The notes under the pieces are model-generated. The model worked only from the letters and a program-made list of their open reading frames with translations. It searched no databases and was not told where the DNA came from. Below are positions 8,399-15,369 of a stretch of DNA of 15,718 bases, in pieces. The DNA comes from Gemmatimonadales bacterium UBA2960. GTDB lineage: Bacteria > Gemmatimonadota > Gemmatimonadetes > Longimicrobiales > Gaopeijiaceae. The translations under genes and the position numbers were made by a program. The stretch's first letter is position 1. Each line of letters starts with the position of its first letter. The stretch is from assembly GCA_002348465.1 (NCBI GenBank), contig DEBI01000045.1:13931-29648 (forward strand), given 5' to 3'.

Positions 8399-9265
8399 GT
8401 GTCAATGGACCAATCTTCTATAGACGAATTCCTGGACGAGGTGGTCCAATACCAGGGTGAGCGTCTCCTCTTCGATGCTCGCCATCTGCGGTGGGTGGAT
8501 CCCAACGGTATGCTTGGTCTTCTGTTGGCTGGCTCGGTAGCAGGAGAAACCTTGGGCGTGCGTCCACAGATAGAGTTGCCTGACAACCCCGATGTACAAG
8601 GGTACTTGGATCGTATGGGGTTCTACTCTCACGCGCAGAAAGTATTCGAGTGCGGCGCGGATCCCAGCGGGATAGTACCGCGAGCATCTGACGTTTTACT
8701 AGAGATCACAGCTATCAACACCAACCATGATGTTCATGAGATCGTGGATCGGGTTCAGGGTAGAGCCGGTGCAATGCTCACATCAAAGCTGGGCTATCCT
8801 AGTGCTAGTGTGATTCCGTTCTCGGTTATGCTCTCTGAGGTTTGCCAGAACATTATAGAGCATGCTGAAGGTCCGGGGTGGGTAGCTGCACAGGCCTACA
8901 ACTGGGCGAAGAGGCTTGGTCGTTTCGTGATCGTAATCTCGGTGATGGATTGTGGTCGAGGTTTCAAGGGATCGTTGTCGGACGAGCACTCTGCGCGTTA
9001 CGGTGATAGATGGAGTGACTCCACCGCGTTAGAGGCCGCATTCTTACACGGACTTACACGTTTCGCCGACCCTGGGCGTGGCCAGGGCTTGCAGCAGATT
9101 CGCAAACAAGTCAGCAAGTGGAGCGGTCTTATTAGCGCAAGGAGCGGCACAGCGCGGATATCCCAGGTCCCGGAGTGGGGCGATTCTCTTCCTATGGTGG
9201 ATGGGATGGCGCCTCTTCCAGGTGCGCAGATCAGTATCATTCTACCAGCAGTAGTCGGGCCGTGA
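8399..9265 (+). CDS. STAS-like domain fused to a GHKL (anti-sigma/histidine-kinase-type) ATPase
   Basis: Numbered from GTG 8399 (288 residues). Residues about 1-85 resemble a STAS domain (RLLFDARHLRWVDPNGMLGL at 22-41, then a conserved-looking DRMGFY). Residues about 100-285 form a GHKL ATPase: N box SEVCQNIIEHA (Glu147, Asn151), G1 box DCGRGF (184-189), G2 box GRGQGL (226-231) and the closing strand GAQISIILP. There is no phospho-accepting histidine domain, so it resembles SpoIIAB/RsbW-type regulatory kinases rather than a sensor kinase. At the SpoIIAA phospho-serine position its STAS domain has Pro35-Asn36. The true start may be a CTG at 8378, which adds NVIPVPV, a plausible first STAS strand, behind a good ribosome site. 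Its stop overlaps the next gene's GTG. The family fold is well supported; the biological role is inferred. Confidence 0.82.
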   Translation: MSMDQSSIDEFLDEVVQYQGERLLFDARHLRWVDPNGMLGLLLAGSVAGETLGVRPQIELPDNPDVQGYLDRMGFYSHAQKVFECGADPSGIVPRASDVLLEITAINTNHDVHEIVDRVQGRAGAMLTSKLGYPSASVIPFSVMLSEVCQNIIEHAEGPGWVAAQAYNWAKRLGRFVIVISVMDCGRGFKGSLSDEHSARYGDRWSDSTALEAAFLHGLTRFADPGRGQGLQQIRKQVSKWSGLISARSGTARISQVPEWGDSLPMVDGMAPLPGAQISIILPAVVGP

Positions 9266-9843
9266 GGACTGATGCTCCGGATCCGATTGCCATTGATATC
9301 GGTGAGGTGCTCCAGAGGAGTGTTACATCTCTGTATTCAAGTCTCATCACTCGTCCAACAGGGCGTGCCGTGAGAATGGCGATTGAGACCCAGTTGCGGG
9401 GCGCAGGCACACTCTCAATCTCTCTGATTGACTTTTCAGAAGTAGGAATCATTGACTACTCGTGCGCGGACGAGGTGGTCGCCAAGCTACTTAAGCAATA
9501 CTTGGCGGACGAAAGACGGGACGCGCTCTTCGTATTCAGAGGGGTTCGAGAACCTCATCGTTTGCAGGTAGAGGGGGTTCTGCAGCGCCAGAATTTGGCT
9601 GCGGTAGCCGAGACGGCACCGAGCCAATTCACACTCGTCGGGACTTTCTCAGACCAAGAAAGACAGGTATGGGATCGACTGGAGGTGAAAAAGACGATTT
9701 GTGCAGATGCGGTGGATCAAATCGCGCCGGATAGGAGCGGGGTTATGGCGCTCGAGTCTCTTGTTGAGCGCGGTCTAGTGTTCCGAAGTTCGGAATCCGG
9801 ACGTGTTCATGCGTTAAGTCAACTCGTTGCACATTTGATGTAG
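9262..9843 (+). CDS. STAS-like regulator with probable C-terminal winged helix
   Basis: A 193-residue protein from GTG 9262, which shares four bases (GTGA) with the end of the STAS-ATPase gene. The open frame before this point reads through the upstream gene and looks meaningless. Residues about 10-120 fit a STAS-like fold, with the diagnostic strand-loop LIDFSEVGIIDYSCADEVV (55-73), resembling the STAS-like DUF4325 type. Tyr67-Ser68 occupies the SpoIIAA Ser58-Ser59 positions, so a phosphorylatable hydroxyl is retained. Residues about 129-190 read as a winged helix: helix DQERQVWDRL, a short helix near CADAVDQI, a recognition-like helix VMALESLVERGLVF and a wing at RSSESGRVHAL. If both halves are right, this is a DNA-binding or protein-binding effector controlled by the neighbouring ATPase. 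The STAS call is firmer than the winged helix. The next gene begins 19 bases downstream. Confidence 0.75.
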   Translation: MRTDAPDPIAIDIGEVLQRSVTSLYSSLITRPTGRAVRMAIETQLRGAGTLSISLIDFSEVGIIDYSCADEVVAKLLKQYLADERRDALFVFRGVREPHRLQVEGVLQRQNLAAVAETAPSQFTLVGTFSDQERQVWDRLEVKKTICADAVDQIAPDRSGVMALESLVERGLVFRSSESGRVHALSQLVAHLM

Positions 9844-9862
9844 ACCCGAACAAACTGGAGCC

Positions 9863-11020
9863 ATGGCGAAGCACAAAAGAGAAGCCCAATTAGCAACGAC
9901 CAGTGTCCACGGCGGTCACGCAGACCGGGTGCCTGGTGCGTCAGTGGTCCCGCCAATAATCCAGAGTTCCACGTTCCATTGGGCGACCCCGGACGATGGC
10001 GAGCTCCTCTATTCTCGCTTTGGTAACAACCCGAATCAACTTCAGGTCGGTGCCAAAGTGGCGGCGATAGAGGGTACAGAGGCGGGCGTTGCGCTTGGTA
10101 GTGGAATGGCTGCTGTGGCTATGACACTACTCGCCCTGACGAAGGCCGGAGATCACATCGTTGCGGCATCTGGGCTGTATGGAGCAACACATGCGCTACT
10201 TGGTCAGGAACTTCCACGAAGGGGCATTGAGACGACGTTTGTGGATCCGGATATAGGGGAGTGGGAAAAGGCACTGCTTCCCGAGACACGTTTGCTCTAC
10301 ATAGAGATTCCGGTCAATCCTACCCTTCGAATTCTTGATCCTAGGCCAATCATAGCACTGGCTAAGGAAAAAGGTGTCCACGTGGTATGCGATGCGACGT
10401 TCTCTTCGCCGGTCAATTTCCGGGCAGCTGATCTGGGTATTGATGTGGTAGTGCAGAGCGCCACCAAGTACCTAGGAGGACATTCCGATATAATCGCAGG
10501 AGTGGTCACTGGTCCATCTGAAGTGATAGACGAGGTGACGAAAATGTCGCGCCTCTATGGCCCCTCGTTAGATCCAAATGCCGCTTGGCTTCTGGATAGA
10601 GGGATCAGAACGCTGGACGTTCGACTGAAGCGTCACAACGAAAACGCAATGGCTGTAGCTCAGTTTTTCGAGTCGAGATCGGAAGTCGAGCGCGTGCTCT
10701 ATCCGGGTCTTGAATCGCATCCAGACCACGAGCTAGCTCAGGAAATTATGAATGGCTTCGGCGGCGTGGTCAGCATAGTGCTCAAAGGTGGCGGGGAAGC
10801 TGCTGATCACTTCATGGAGCATCTGAAGCTTGGGATGTGCGCTCCAAGCCTTGGTGGTGTAGAGACCCTCGTATCCCAGCCCCGCTACACCTCGCATGCC
10901 AGTCTCACGCCGGATCAAAGGAGAGTTCAGGGAATTCCGGATGGTTTCGTGCGTTTAAGTATTGGAATAGAGGCCGCAGAGGACCTCATCGCAGATTTTG
11001 AGCAGGCGCTTTCTGGCTGA
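9863..11020 (+). CDS. Cys/Met metabolism PLP-dependent enzyme (cystathionine gamma-synthase / gamma-lyase type)
   Basis: A 385-residue fold-type I PLP enzyme of the trans-sulfuration family. The PLP lysine is Lys202 in SATKYLGGHSD. Other family residues are Tyr50 and Arg52 in YSRFGNNPN, Tyr106 in SGLYGATH, Asp177 in CDATF and the carboxylate-binding Arg365 in RLSIGIE. The family more often has DNTF where this has DATF. Members make cystathionine, cleave it, or cleave methionine or O-acylhomoserine; motifs alone do not separate these here. The ATG at 9863 has a GGAG only 2 bases before it, closer than ideal, but the protein starts with a normal family N-terminus (TTSVHGG near 12-18). It is 19 bases downstream of the STAS/winged-helix gene, so it may be cotranscribed with it, and it is convergent with pruA. 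Confidence 0.93.
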   Translation: MAKHKREAQLATTSVHGGHADRVPGASVVPPIIQSSTFHWATPDDGELLYSRFGNNPNQLQVGAKVAAIEGTEAGVALGSGMAAVAMTLLALTKAGDHIVAASGLYGATHALLGQELPRRGIETTFVDPDIGEWEKALLPETRLLYIEIPVNPTLRILDPRPIIALAKEKGVHVVCDATFSSPVNFRAADLGIDVVVQSATKYLGGHSDIIAGVVTGPSEVIDEVTKMSRLYGPSLDPNAAWLLDRGIRTLDVRLKRHNENAMAVAQFFESRSEVERVLYPGLESHPDHELAQEIMNGFGGVVSIVLKGGGEAADHFMEHLKLGMCAPSLGGVETLVSQPRYTSHASLTPDQRRVQGIPDGFVRLSIGIEAAEDLIADFEQALSG

Positions 11021-11095
11021 TCGGCGAAGCCAGCGAGGTTTGCCTGATTACAAACCTAAGCGGCTATCCTTTACGCAAAGAACACTACTCTTTGC
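11013..11095. terminator. Cluster of three inverted repeats in a convergent gap
   Basis: Three perfect stems lie between the PLP-enzyme gene and pruA: CTGGCT/AGCCAG (11013-11018 with 11028-11033, overlapping the stop codon), AGGTTTG/CAAACCT (11036-11042 with 11051-11057, loop 8) and GCAAAGA/TCTTTGC (11075-11081 with 11089-11095, loop 7). The last is followed on the plus strand by a pyrimidine-rich tail without a clean T run. Position suggests transcription termination for one or both convergent genes, but none is a textbook intrinsic terminator. Confidence 0.4.
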
Positions 11096-11103
11096 TTCCT
11101 CTG

Positions 11104-12732
11104 TTAGTCGTCGGAGAGGAAAGGATAAGGATATTCAGTAGCGGGAACGAAGTTTTCCTTAATAGATCGAGAACTGACCCACCGAAGAAGGTTAAACATC
11201 GAACCGGGCTTGTCGTTGGTTCCGGAACCACGCGAACCTCCAAAAGGTTGCTGGCCCACAACTGCACCCGTTGGCTTGTCATTGATGTAGAAATTGCCTG
11301 CTGAGTGGCGGAGAGCGTCGGTTGCGTGGCGGATAACTCGACGATCTTTGGCGAAAATCGCTCCCGTAAGCGCATACTGTGAGGTAGAGTCCACCAACTC
11401 CAGTGTTTTTTCCCACTCTTCGTCCGGGTAGATGTATAACGTTATTACCGGGCCGAAGATCTCATCGCACATAGTCACGTAGTCCGGATCTCTCGCGACG
11501 ATAATCGTAGGACTAATGAAGTATCCTGTGGACGCGTCACAGTGTCCGCCGACAATCACTTCAGCGTCTGCGGACTCCTCTGCTCCATCGATATAACGCT
11601 TGATCTTATCATAAGCTTTTCTGTCTATGACTGCATTCAAGAAATTAGAGAAATCCTGAACGTCCCCAATTTTCAGAGATGCAGTTTCTGCGATAAGCGG
11701 ATCCTTCAGTGCGTCCCACATGCTCTCGGGGATGTAGGCTCGAGAGGCAGCGCTGCATTTTTGTCCCTGGTATTCAAAGGCGCCTCGAACGATTGCGGTT
11801 TTCACTGCTGCCAAATCTGCTGATGGGTGGACTGCTATGAAGTCCTTGCCGCCAGTCTCACCTACGATGCGAGGGTACGAGCGGTACGTACTGATGTTGT
11901 TACCAATGGTCTTCCAAAAGCCGCGGAAAACATCAGTGGATCCCGTGAAGTGAAGTCCCGCGAAGGTTTGATCTTCCATCACAACTTTGGTGACCTCCAC
12001 CGGGTCACCGGGTACGAAGTTAATTACGCCTGGTGGAAGCCCCGCCTCGTCGAAGAGTTCCATTAGGTAGTAGTTCGACAAGAGTGCGCCGTGCGATGGT
12101 TTCCAGACCGAAACGTTTCCCATCATTGCCGGAGCTCCGGGTAGGTTGGCCCCAATTGCGGTGAAGTTGAAAGGGCTCACCGCGTAGACGAAGCCTTCGA
12201 GCGCTCTGTATTCGGCCCTGTTCCAGATGCCGGGATCGGAGATTGGCTGTTCCCCGTATATGATCTCGGCGAAGTGAGCGCCGAAGCGAAAGAAATCGAT
12301 GATTTCACACGCCGAGTCGATTTCCGCTTGGTAAGCATTCTTACTCTGGCCGAGCATAGTGGCGGCGTTCAGTTTGGCTCGGCGGGGCCCGGCGAGTAGA
12401 TCAGCAACCTTCAGGAAAACCGCGACGCGGTCCTCCCAGCTCATCATCGACCACTCACTATGTACCTTGTTGGCTTCTTCGATAGCACGGCGGACTTCGT
12501 TTGGACCGGCCATGTGAGCTTTGGCTAGGACATGACCATGGTTGTGTGGCATGACTACATCGATCGTGTTTCCAGTCCGAACCTCTTGGCCCCCAATGAT
12601 CAGAGGGATATCAACTACCTGCTCTGTCTGGCGGGTTAATTCTGACCGTAGCTCAGCACGCTCAGGGCTTCCGGGTGCGTATGAGAAAATCGGTTCATTG
12701 ACGGGAGACGGTGTGGCGGGGATACCGTTCAT
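11104..12732 (-). CDS. pruA: L-glutamate gamma-semialdehyde (1-pyrroline-5-carboxylate) dehydrogenase
   Basis: It oxidises L-glutamate-gamma-semialdehyde, formed from 1-pyrroline-5-carboxylate, to glutamate with NAD, the second step of proline degradation. The protein is the monofunctional ALDH4A1 type, 542 residues, without a fused proline dehydrogenase. Active-site features are the nucleophile Cys326 in YQGQKCSAASR, Glu292 in VGETGGKDF, Asn189 in SPFNFTAIG, Lys211 in WKPS and the FTGST loop (262-266). The C-terminus has GQQPFGGSRGSGTNDKPG, diagnostic of this group. The frame extends to a TTG at 12795, but that adds a low-complexity Ser/Pro stretch; ATG 12732 puts NEPIFSYAPGSPER at the position seen in the family. 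No ribosome site is visible before either. No putA/proline dehydrogenase gene lies in the window. Confidence 0.95.
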   Translation of the reverse strand: MNGIPATPSPVNEPIFSYAPGSPERAELRSELTRQTEQVVDIPLIIGGQEVRTGNTIDVVMPHNHGHVLAKAHMAGPNEVRRAIEEANKVHSEWSMMSWEDRVAVFLKVADLLAGPRRAKLNAATMLGQSKNAYQAEIDSACEIIDFFRFGAHFAEIIYGEQPISDPGIWNRAEYRALEGFVYAVSPFNFTAIGANLPGAPAMMGNVSVWKPSHGALLSNYYLMELFDEAGLPPGVINFVPGDPVEVTKVVMEDQTFAGLHFTGSTDVFRGFWKTIGNNISTYRSYPRIVGETGGKDFIAVHPSADLAAVKTAIVRGAFEYQGQKCSAASRAYIPESMWDALKDPLIAETASLKIGDVQDFSNFLNAVIDRKAYDKIKRYIDGAEESADAEVIVGGHCDASTGYFISPTIIVARDPDYVTMCDEIFGPVITLYIYPDEEWEKTLELVDSTSQYALTGAIFAKDRRVIRHATDALRHSAGNFYINDKPTGAVVGQQPFGGSRGSGTNDKPGSMFNLLRWVSSRSIKENFVPATEYPYPFLSDD

Positions 12733-12985
12733 CAAGCTAGCGGGGGCGGGTGACGAATGACTTAAGTGAGGACTTAGCGCGAGCCAAGAGATCAAGAGTC
12801 TTCAATCTCAGGCTCCCATGACTGAGGCGCAACGGTCCGTAGTCGCAGTCGCACCCTCAGAGGAGCAAGTTATGCCTGCGTTGAACTTCTCGTTGGTTAT
12901 TGGGTAACTTTGCGCACCGAGTTTTTCATGCTCGTCATCCACTTAAATTGCTTTCGTCCATGAAGCTATGGGCTCCTGATTATCA
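12733..12985. promoter_or_regulatory. Divergent intergenic region between pruA and mrp
   Basis: At 253 bases this is the longest gene-poor gap and must hold the promoters of both flanking genes. It contains a stem CTGAGG (12822-12827) with CCTCAG (12855-12860), a tandem GTCGCA repeat at 12842-12853 and a short in-frame coding possibility described separately. I saw no strong -35/-10 pair; TTGAAC (12881) with TAACTT (12905), spacing 18, is weak. Confidence 0.35.
12818..12907 (+). CDS. Possible small ORF or leader peptide upstream of mrp (29 or 11 codons)
   Basis: An ATG at 12818 opens a 29-codon frame ending at TAA 12905-12907. A second in-frame ATG at 12872 follows GAGGAG with about 6 bases of spacing, a better ribosome site than mrp itself has, and would encode MPALNFSLVIG. 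The inverted repeat CTGAGG/CCTCAG ends directly before this GAGGAG. The frame ends 78 bases before mrp. I recognise no homologue. It could be a leader peptide, a remnant or chance. Confidence 0.2.
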   Translation: MTEAQRSVVAVAPSEEQVMPALNFSLVIG

Positions 12986-14056
12986 ATGAATTCCGAAGAT
13001 CTTCGTCGCTCGGTAATGTCCGCTCTAGCGGCCGTGAAGCATCCCGGTTCGGGTCGTGACCTCGTTTCCGCTGGTGTCGTTCAGAACCTCGAGGCTGACG
13101 AATTAGGTTCCGTTCGCTTTCAATTCCAGCTAGGGTCGGACGACGCGAGCGATCTCCTAAAGCAGGCTCGTTCGACTGTGGAGGCTCTAGAAGGTGTATC
13201 TGACGTAAAGATAAATGTACAACTGCCGCAGATGGCTGCTGGAGGACAAGGAAATGGTGGCGGTGGACTGAAGCCGGGATCAGTGCCGGCACCGACACCG
13301 AAGCCGGGTTTGTTGTCGCAGGTCTCTCAGGTTATTGCGGTTAGCTCGGGCAAGGGGGGAGTGGGTAAGTCCATGGTGGCAGCCAACCTAGCAGCGGTAT
13401 TTGCGAAGGCTGGACACAGAGTGGGACTAGTCGATGCGGATATCTACGGACCAAATATCCCGCTGATGTTCGGAGTCAATCGCCGCCCAAGCGTGACGGG
13501 TGAAAAGGGCCAAGAGATGATTGATCCGATTGAGGCGCATGGCGTGCGGTTGATGAGCCTAGGCTTTTTGCTCGAAGAAGATCAGCCGGCGATCATGCGA
13601 GGGCCGCTAATAAGCGGGATCCTCAAGCAGTTTCTTGAACAGGTGGACTGGGGTTCTCTCGACATCATGATTGTCGACATGCCGCCGGGTACCGGCGATG
13701 CGCAACTTTCCTTAGTCCAGACCATTGATCTCGACGGGGCCGTGATGGTCACCACGCCGCAGCAGGTTGCGACGGGAGATGTACGTCGCGGGATTAAGAT
13801 GTTCGAGCGGGTGAATACTCGTGTGCTTGGAATTGTTGAAAATATGAGCGGGAATGTCTTCGGGAGTGGCGGAGGGGAAGCCCTGGCTCTAGAAATGGGG
13901 TTGCCCTTTCTAGGTCGAGTCCCGCTTGACGCGGCTGTTGCTCAAGCTGGAGATGCCGGCGCTCCGACAATTGTTTCGGCACCGGAATCAGAGGCTGCGA
14001 AAGCGTTAGATGAAGTTAAGGATGCCGTTCAAAAGCAGTTAGCTAGTCCGGTTTGA
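12986..14056 (+). CDS. mrp: Mrp/ApbC (NBP35-type) P-loop ATPase, cysteine-free
   Basis: Mrp/ApbC proteins are ATPases that carry and deliver iron-sulfur clusters. This 356-residue protein has an N-terminal MIP18/DUF59-like domain (about 1-78, with GRDLVSAGVV at 23-32), a Gly/Pro-rich linker (about 84-108) and a deviant Walker ATPase: SGKGGVGKS (121-129, signature Lys123 and Lys128), VDADIYGPN (149-157) and DMPPGTGDAQL (231-241). The usual CxxC after ENMS is missing: ENMSGN (285-290) runs almost directly into VFGSGGGE (291-298), a loop shortened by roughly nine residues against the typical family. The TxPACPL cysteine of the DUF59 domain is also absent, and the protein contains no cysteine at all. 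Bridging-cluster binding in the usual way therefore looks impossible; it may have another role or borrow ligands. The ATG at 12986 lacks a clear Shine-Dalgarno sequence, but domain length fits it. Confidence 0.92.
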   Translation: MNSEDLRRSVMSALAAVKHPGSGRDLVSAGVVQNLEADELGSVRFQFQLGSDDASDLLKQARSTVEALEGVSDVKINVQLPQMAAGGQGNGGGGLKPGSVPAPTPKPGLLSQVSQVIAVSSGKGGVGKSMVAANLAAVFAKAGHRVGLVDADIYGPNIPLMFGVNRRPSVTGEKGQEMIDPIEAHGVRLMSLGFLLEEDQPAIMRGPLISGILKQFLEQVDWGSLDIMIVDMPPGTGDAQLSLVQTIDLDGAVMVTTPQQVATGDVRRGIKMFERVNTRVLGIVENMSGNVFGSGGGEALALEMGLPFLGRVPLDAAVAQAGDAGAPTIVSAPESEAAKALDEVKDAVQKQLASPV

Positions 14057-14129
14057 TTGCTGCATCTCAAGGATGAGTCAGGACATAGAATAACGACTTT
14101 ATGCCGATGGCTAGCCGTCTTGACACCTA

Positions 14130-14153
14130 AGCGCCGAATTTCGTGTTGGCGCT
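14130..14153. terminator. Inverted repeat at the mrp / small membrane gene junction
   Basis: AGCGCC (14130-14135) pairs with GGCGCT (14148-14153), extendable inward by a G-U and an A-U pair to 8 pairs with an 8-base loop. It reaches the stop codon of the minus-strand small membrane protein. It could terminate either convergent gene, although neither side has a clear T run. Confidence 0.35.
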
Positions 14154-14377
14154 CAGTCGTCCTCAATCCAGCGTCGATCCGTATCCGAAAGAACCGAGGG
14201 TCCACGAAGCTTTTCGAAAGCTTTCACGACGATCCATCCAACGAAAAGGACCGGTGCCGCCTTGAAGAGCAGAAAGGATGCGAGCCCGATCGCGGTTCCC
14301 ACCACGCTCAGGACCAAGCTTAAGCCTAGAATGGTCACTAGGCCGATGGTGAAGAGGGAGAGTAATGATCGAATCAT
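14153..14377 (-). CDS. Small membrane protein with two predicted helices, function unknown
   Basis: A 74-residue protein with two hydrophobic segments, about 5-34 and about 36-53, separated by a short LLFKAAP turn, and a charged C-terminal tail (EKLRGPSVLSDTDRRWIEDD). This layout is typical of a real small inner-membrane protein rather than a chance frame, and the opposite-strand frame across it has no such character. It stands alone: convergent with mrp and divergent from ubiE. I recognise no named family. The ATG at 14377 has no clear ribosome site. Confidence 0.6.
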   Translation of the reverse strand: MIRSLLSLFTIGLVTILGLSLVLSVVGTAIGLASFLLFKAAPVLFVGWIVVKAFEKLRGPSVLSDTDRRWIEDD

Positions 14378-14585
14378 ATTAGAGTCAGTTTGCTACCAAC
14401 ATTTCGGTGGGTAGGACAATAGAAGTCTCCGGTCACACACAATCACAAGCAAGCAGAAAAAACACTCATTTGATAAGCGTTCACAAGGGCGTTGAGAGGT
14501 TTTGTCGCCTCACGTTAGCTTTGATCTCCATGTATACGTCAGTGCTTCTGCACCCATCAAGCTAAGCGGCCGAGTGAACCCCGTA

Positions 14586-15317
14586 ATGAAACCAACTTCC
14601 GATGCCGCTCCAAAATCAGGTGCTGAGCGCGAAAAACAGGTTCAGCAGATTTTTTCGGAGATTGCGCCTCGATATGACCTGCTGAACCACGTGTTAAGCC
14701 TGAATATTGACCGTTTGTGGCGACGGAAGGCAGTTAAGGCCCTTCAATGGCAAACGGCTGCTGGCGGCACATACTTGGATGCCTGTGCGGGAACCTATGA
14801 TCTCTCACTGGAACTTGCTTTTGAGGAAGACTTCAAAGGCGCGGTTGTAGCATCCGATTTCGCCCATCCGATGCTGGTGCAGGGTAGTTCGAAGATAGGC
14901 GATGCGGTCGTCCGTCCTGTTTGCAGCGATTCGCTGGGCCTACCATTCGAGGACGACGTGTTCGATGGGGCCACAGTGGGCTTCGGGGTGCGCAACCTTT
15001 CCGATCTCGGGCGAGGACTGGCTGAATTTCATAGGGTTCTTAAGCCAGGTCGCCGGCTTGTGGTCCTTGAGTTCACCACACCACCAAACCCGATCGTTCG
15101 TGCGGGATATCTTTTCTATTTTCACAATATTCTTCCTATTATCGGTCGGATTGTATCAGGTCACCCTTGGGCATATACCTATCTACCGAAATCAGTGGGC
15201 GAATTCCCGGGGCCGGCGGGCCTTGGGTCATTGATGGAATCGGTCGGCTTCGAGAAGGTGGGATGGAATCTGCTCTCGGGGGGCATCGCCGCTATTCACT
15301 GGGGTTCTGCCCGATGA
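14586..15317 (+). CDS. ubiE: UbiE/MenG/COQ5-family quinone C-methyltransferase
   Basis: An S-adenosylmethionine-dependent methyltransferase of 243 residues from ATG 14586, most likely the demethylmenaquinone (or demethoxyubiquinol) C-methylation step of respiratory quinone synthesis. Family marks are the N-terminal VQQIFSEIAPRYDLLNHVLS (19-38), the SAM motif I region YLDACAGTYDLSLELA (63-78), DFAHPML (91-97) with its acidic residue, the core GFGVRNLSDLGRGLAEFHRV (132-151) and the C-terminal YTYLPKSVGEFPG (197-209). Motif I has Tyr71 where E. coli UbiE has Gly (GGTGD). The frame extends to a TTG at 14502, but the extra 28 residues do not match the family; a GTG at 14574 is another option. Which quinone is made cannot be read from this gene alone. 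It is convergent with the M16 protease fragment. Confidence 0.92.
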   Translation: MKPTSDAAPKSGAEREKQVQQIFSEIAPRYDLLNHVLSLNIDRLWRRKAVKALQWQTAAGGTYLDACAGTYDLSLELAFEEDFKGAVVASDFAHPMLVQGSSKIGDAVVRPVCSDSLGLPFEDDVFDGATVGFGVRNLSDLGRGLAEFHRVLKPGRRLVVLEFTTPPNPIVRAGYLFYFHNILPIIGRIVSGHPWAYTYLPKSVGEFPGPAGLGSLMESVGFEKVGWNLLSGGIAAIHWGSAR

Positions 15318-15369
15318 TCAAGGATCATCGCTAGGCAATAAGGCTGTTTTTGGTGAACTCCGGCCTTAT
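15313..15369. terminator. Two inverted repeats between ubiE and the M16 gene
   Basis: GATGAT/ATCATC (15313-15318 with 15324-15329, loop 5) spans the ubiE stop codon. ATAAGGC (15338-15344) pairs with GCCTTAT (15363-15369), extendable inward by a U-G and a G-C pair, and its right arm covers the stop codon of the minus-strand M16 gene. The loop carries TTTTT. As a convergent junction this is a likely termination zone, perhaps bidirectional. Confidence 0.4.

Noticed and set aside
9175..9261. N-terminal extension of the second STAS protein
   Set aside because: It overlaps the end of the STAS-ATPase gene out of frame and is Ser-rich without STAS character; GTG 9262 fits the coupled overlap.
12881..12910. 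TTGAAC-N18-TAACTT as the mrp promoter
   Set aside because: Both boxes match the sigma-70 consensus poorly and would occur by chance, so it is mentioned only as weak.
14057..14323. 88-codon plus-strand frame after mrp
   Set aside because: It crosses the convergent gap and is antisense to the small membrane protein; its composition is unlike a protein and it has no ribosome site.
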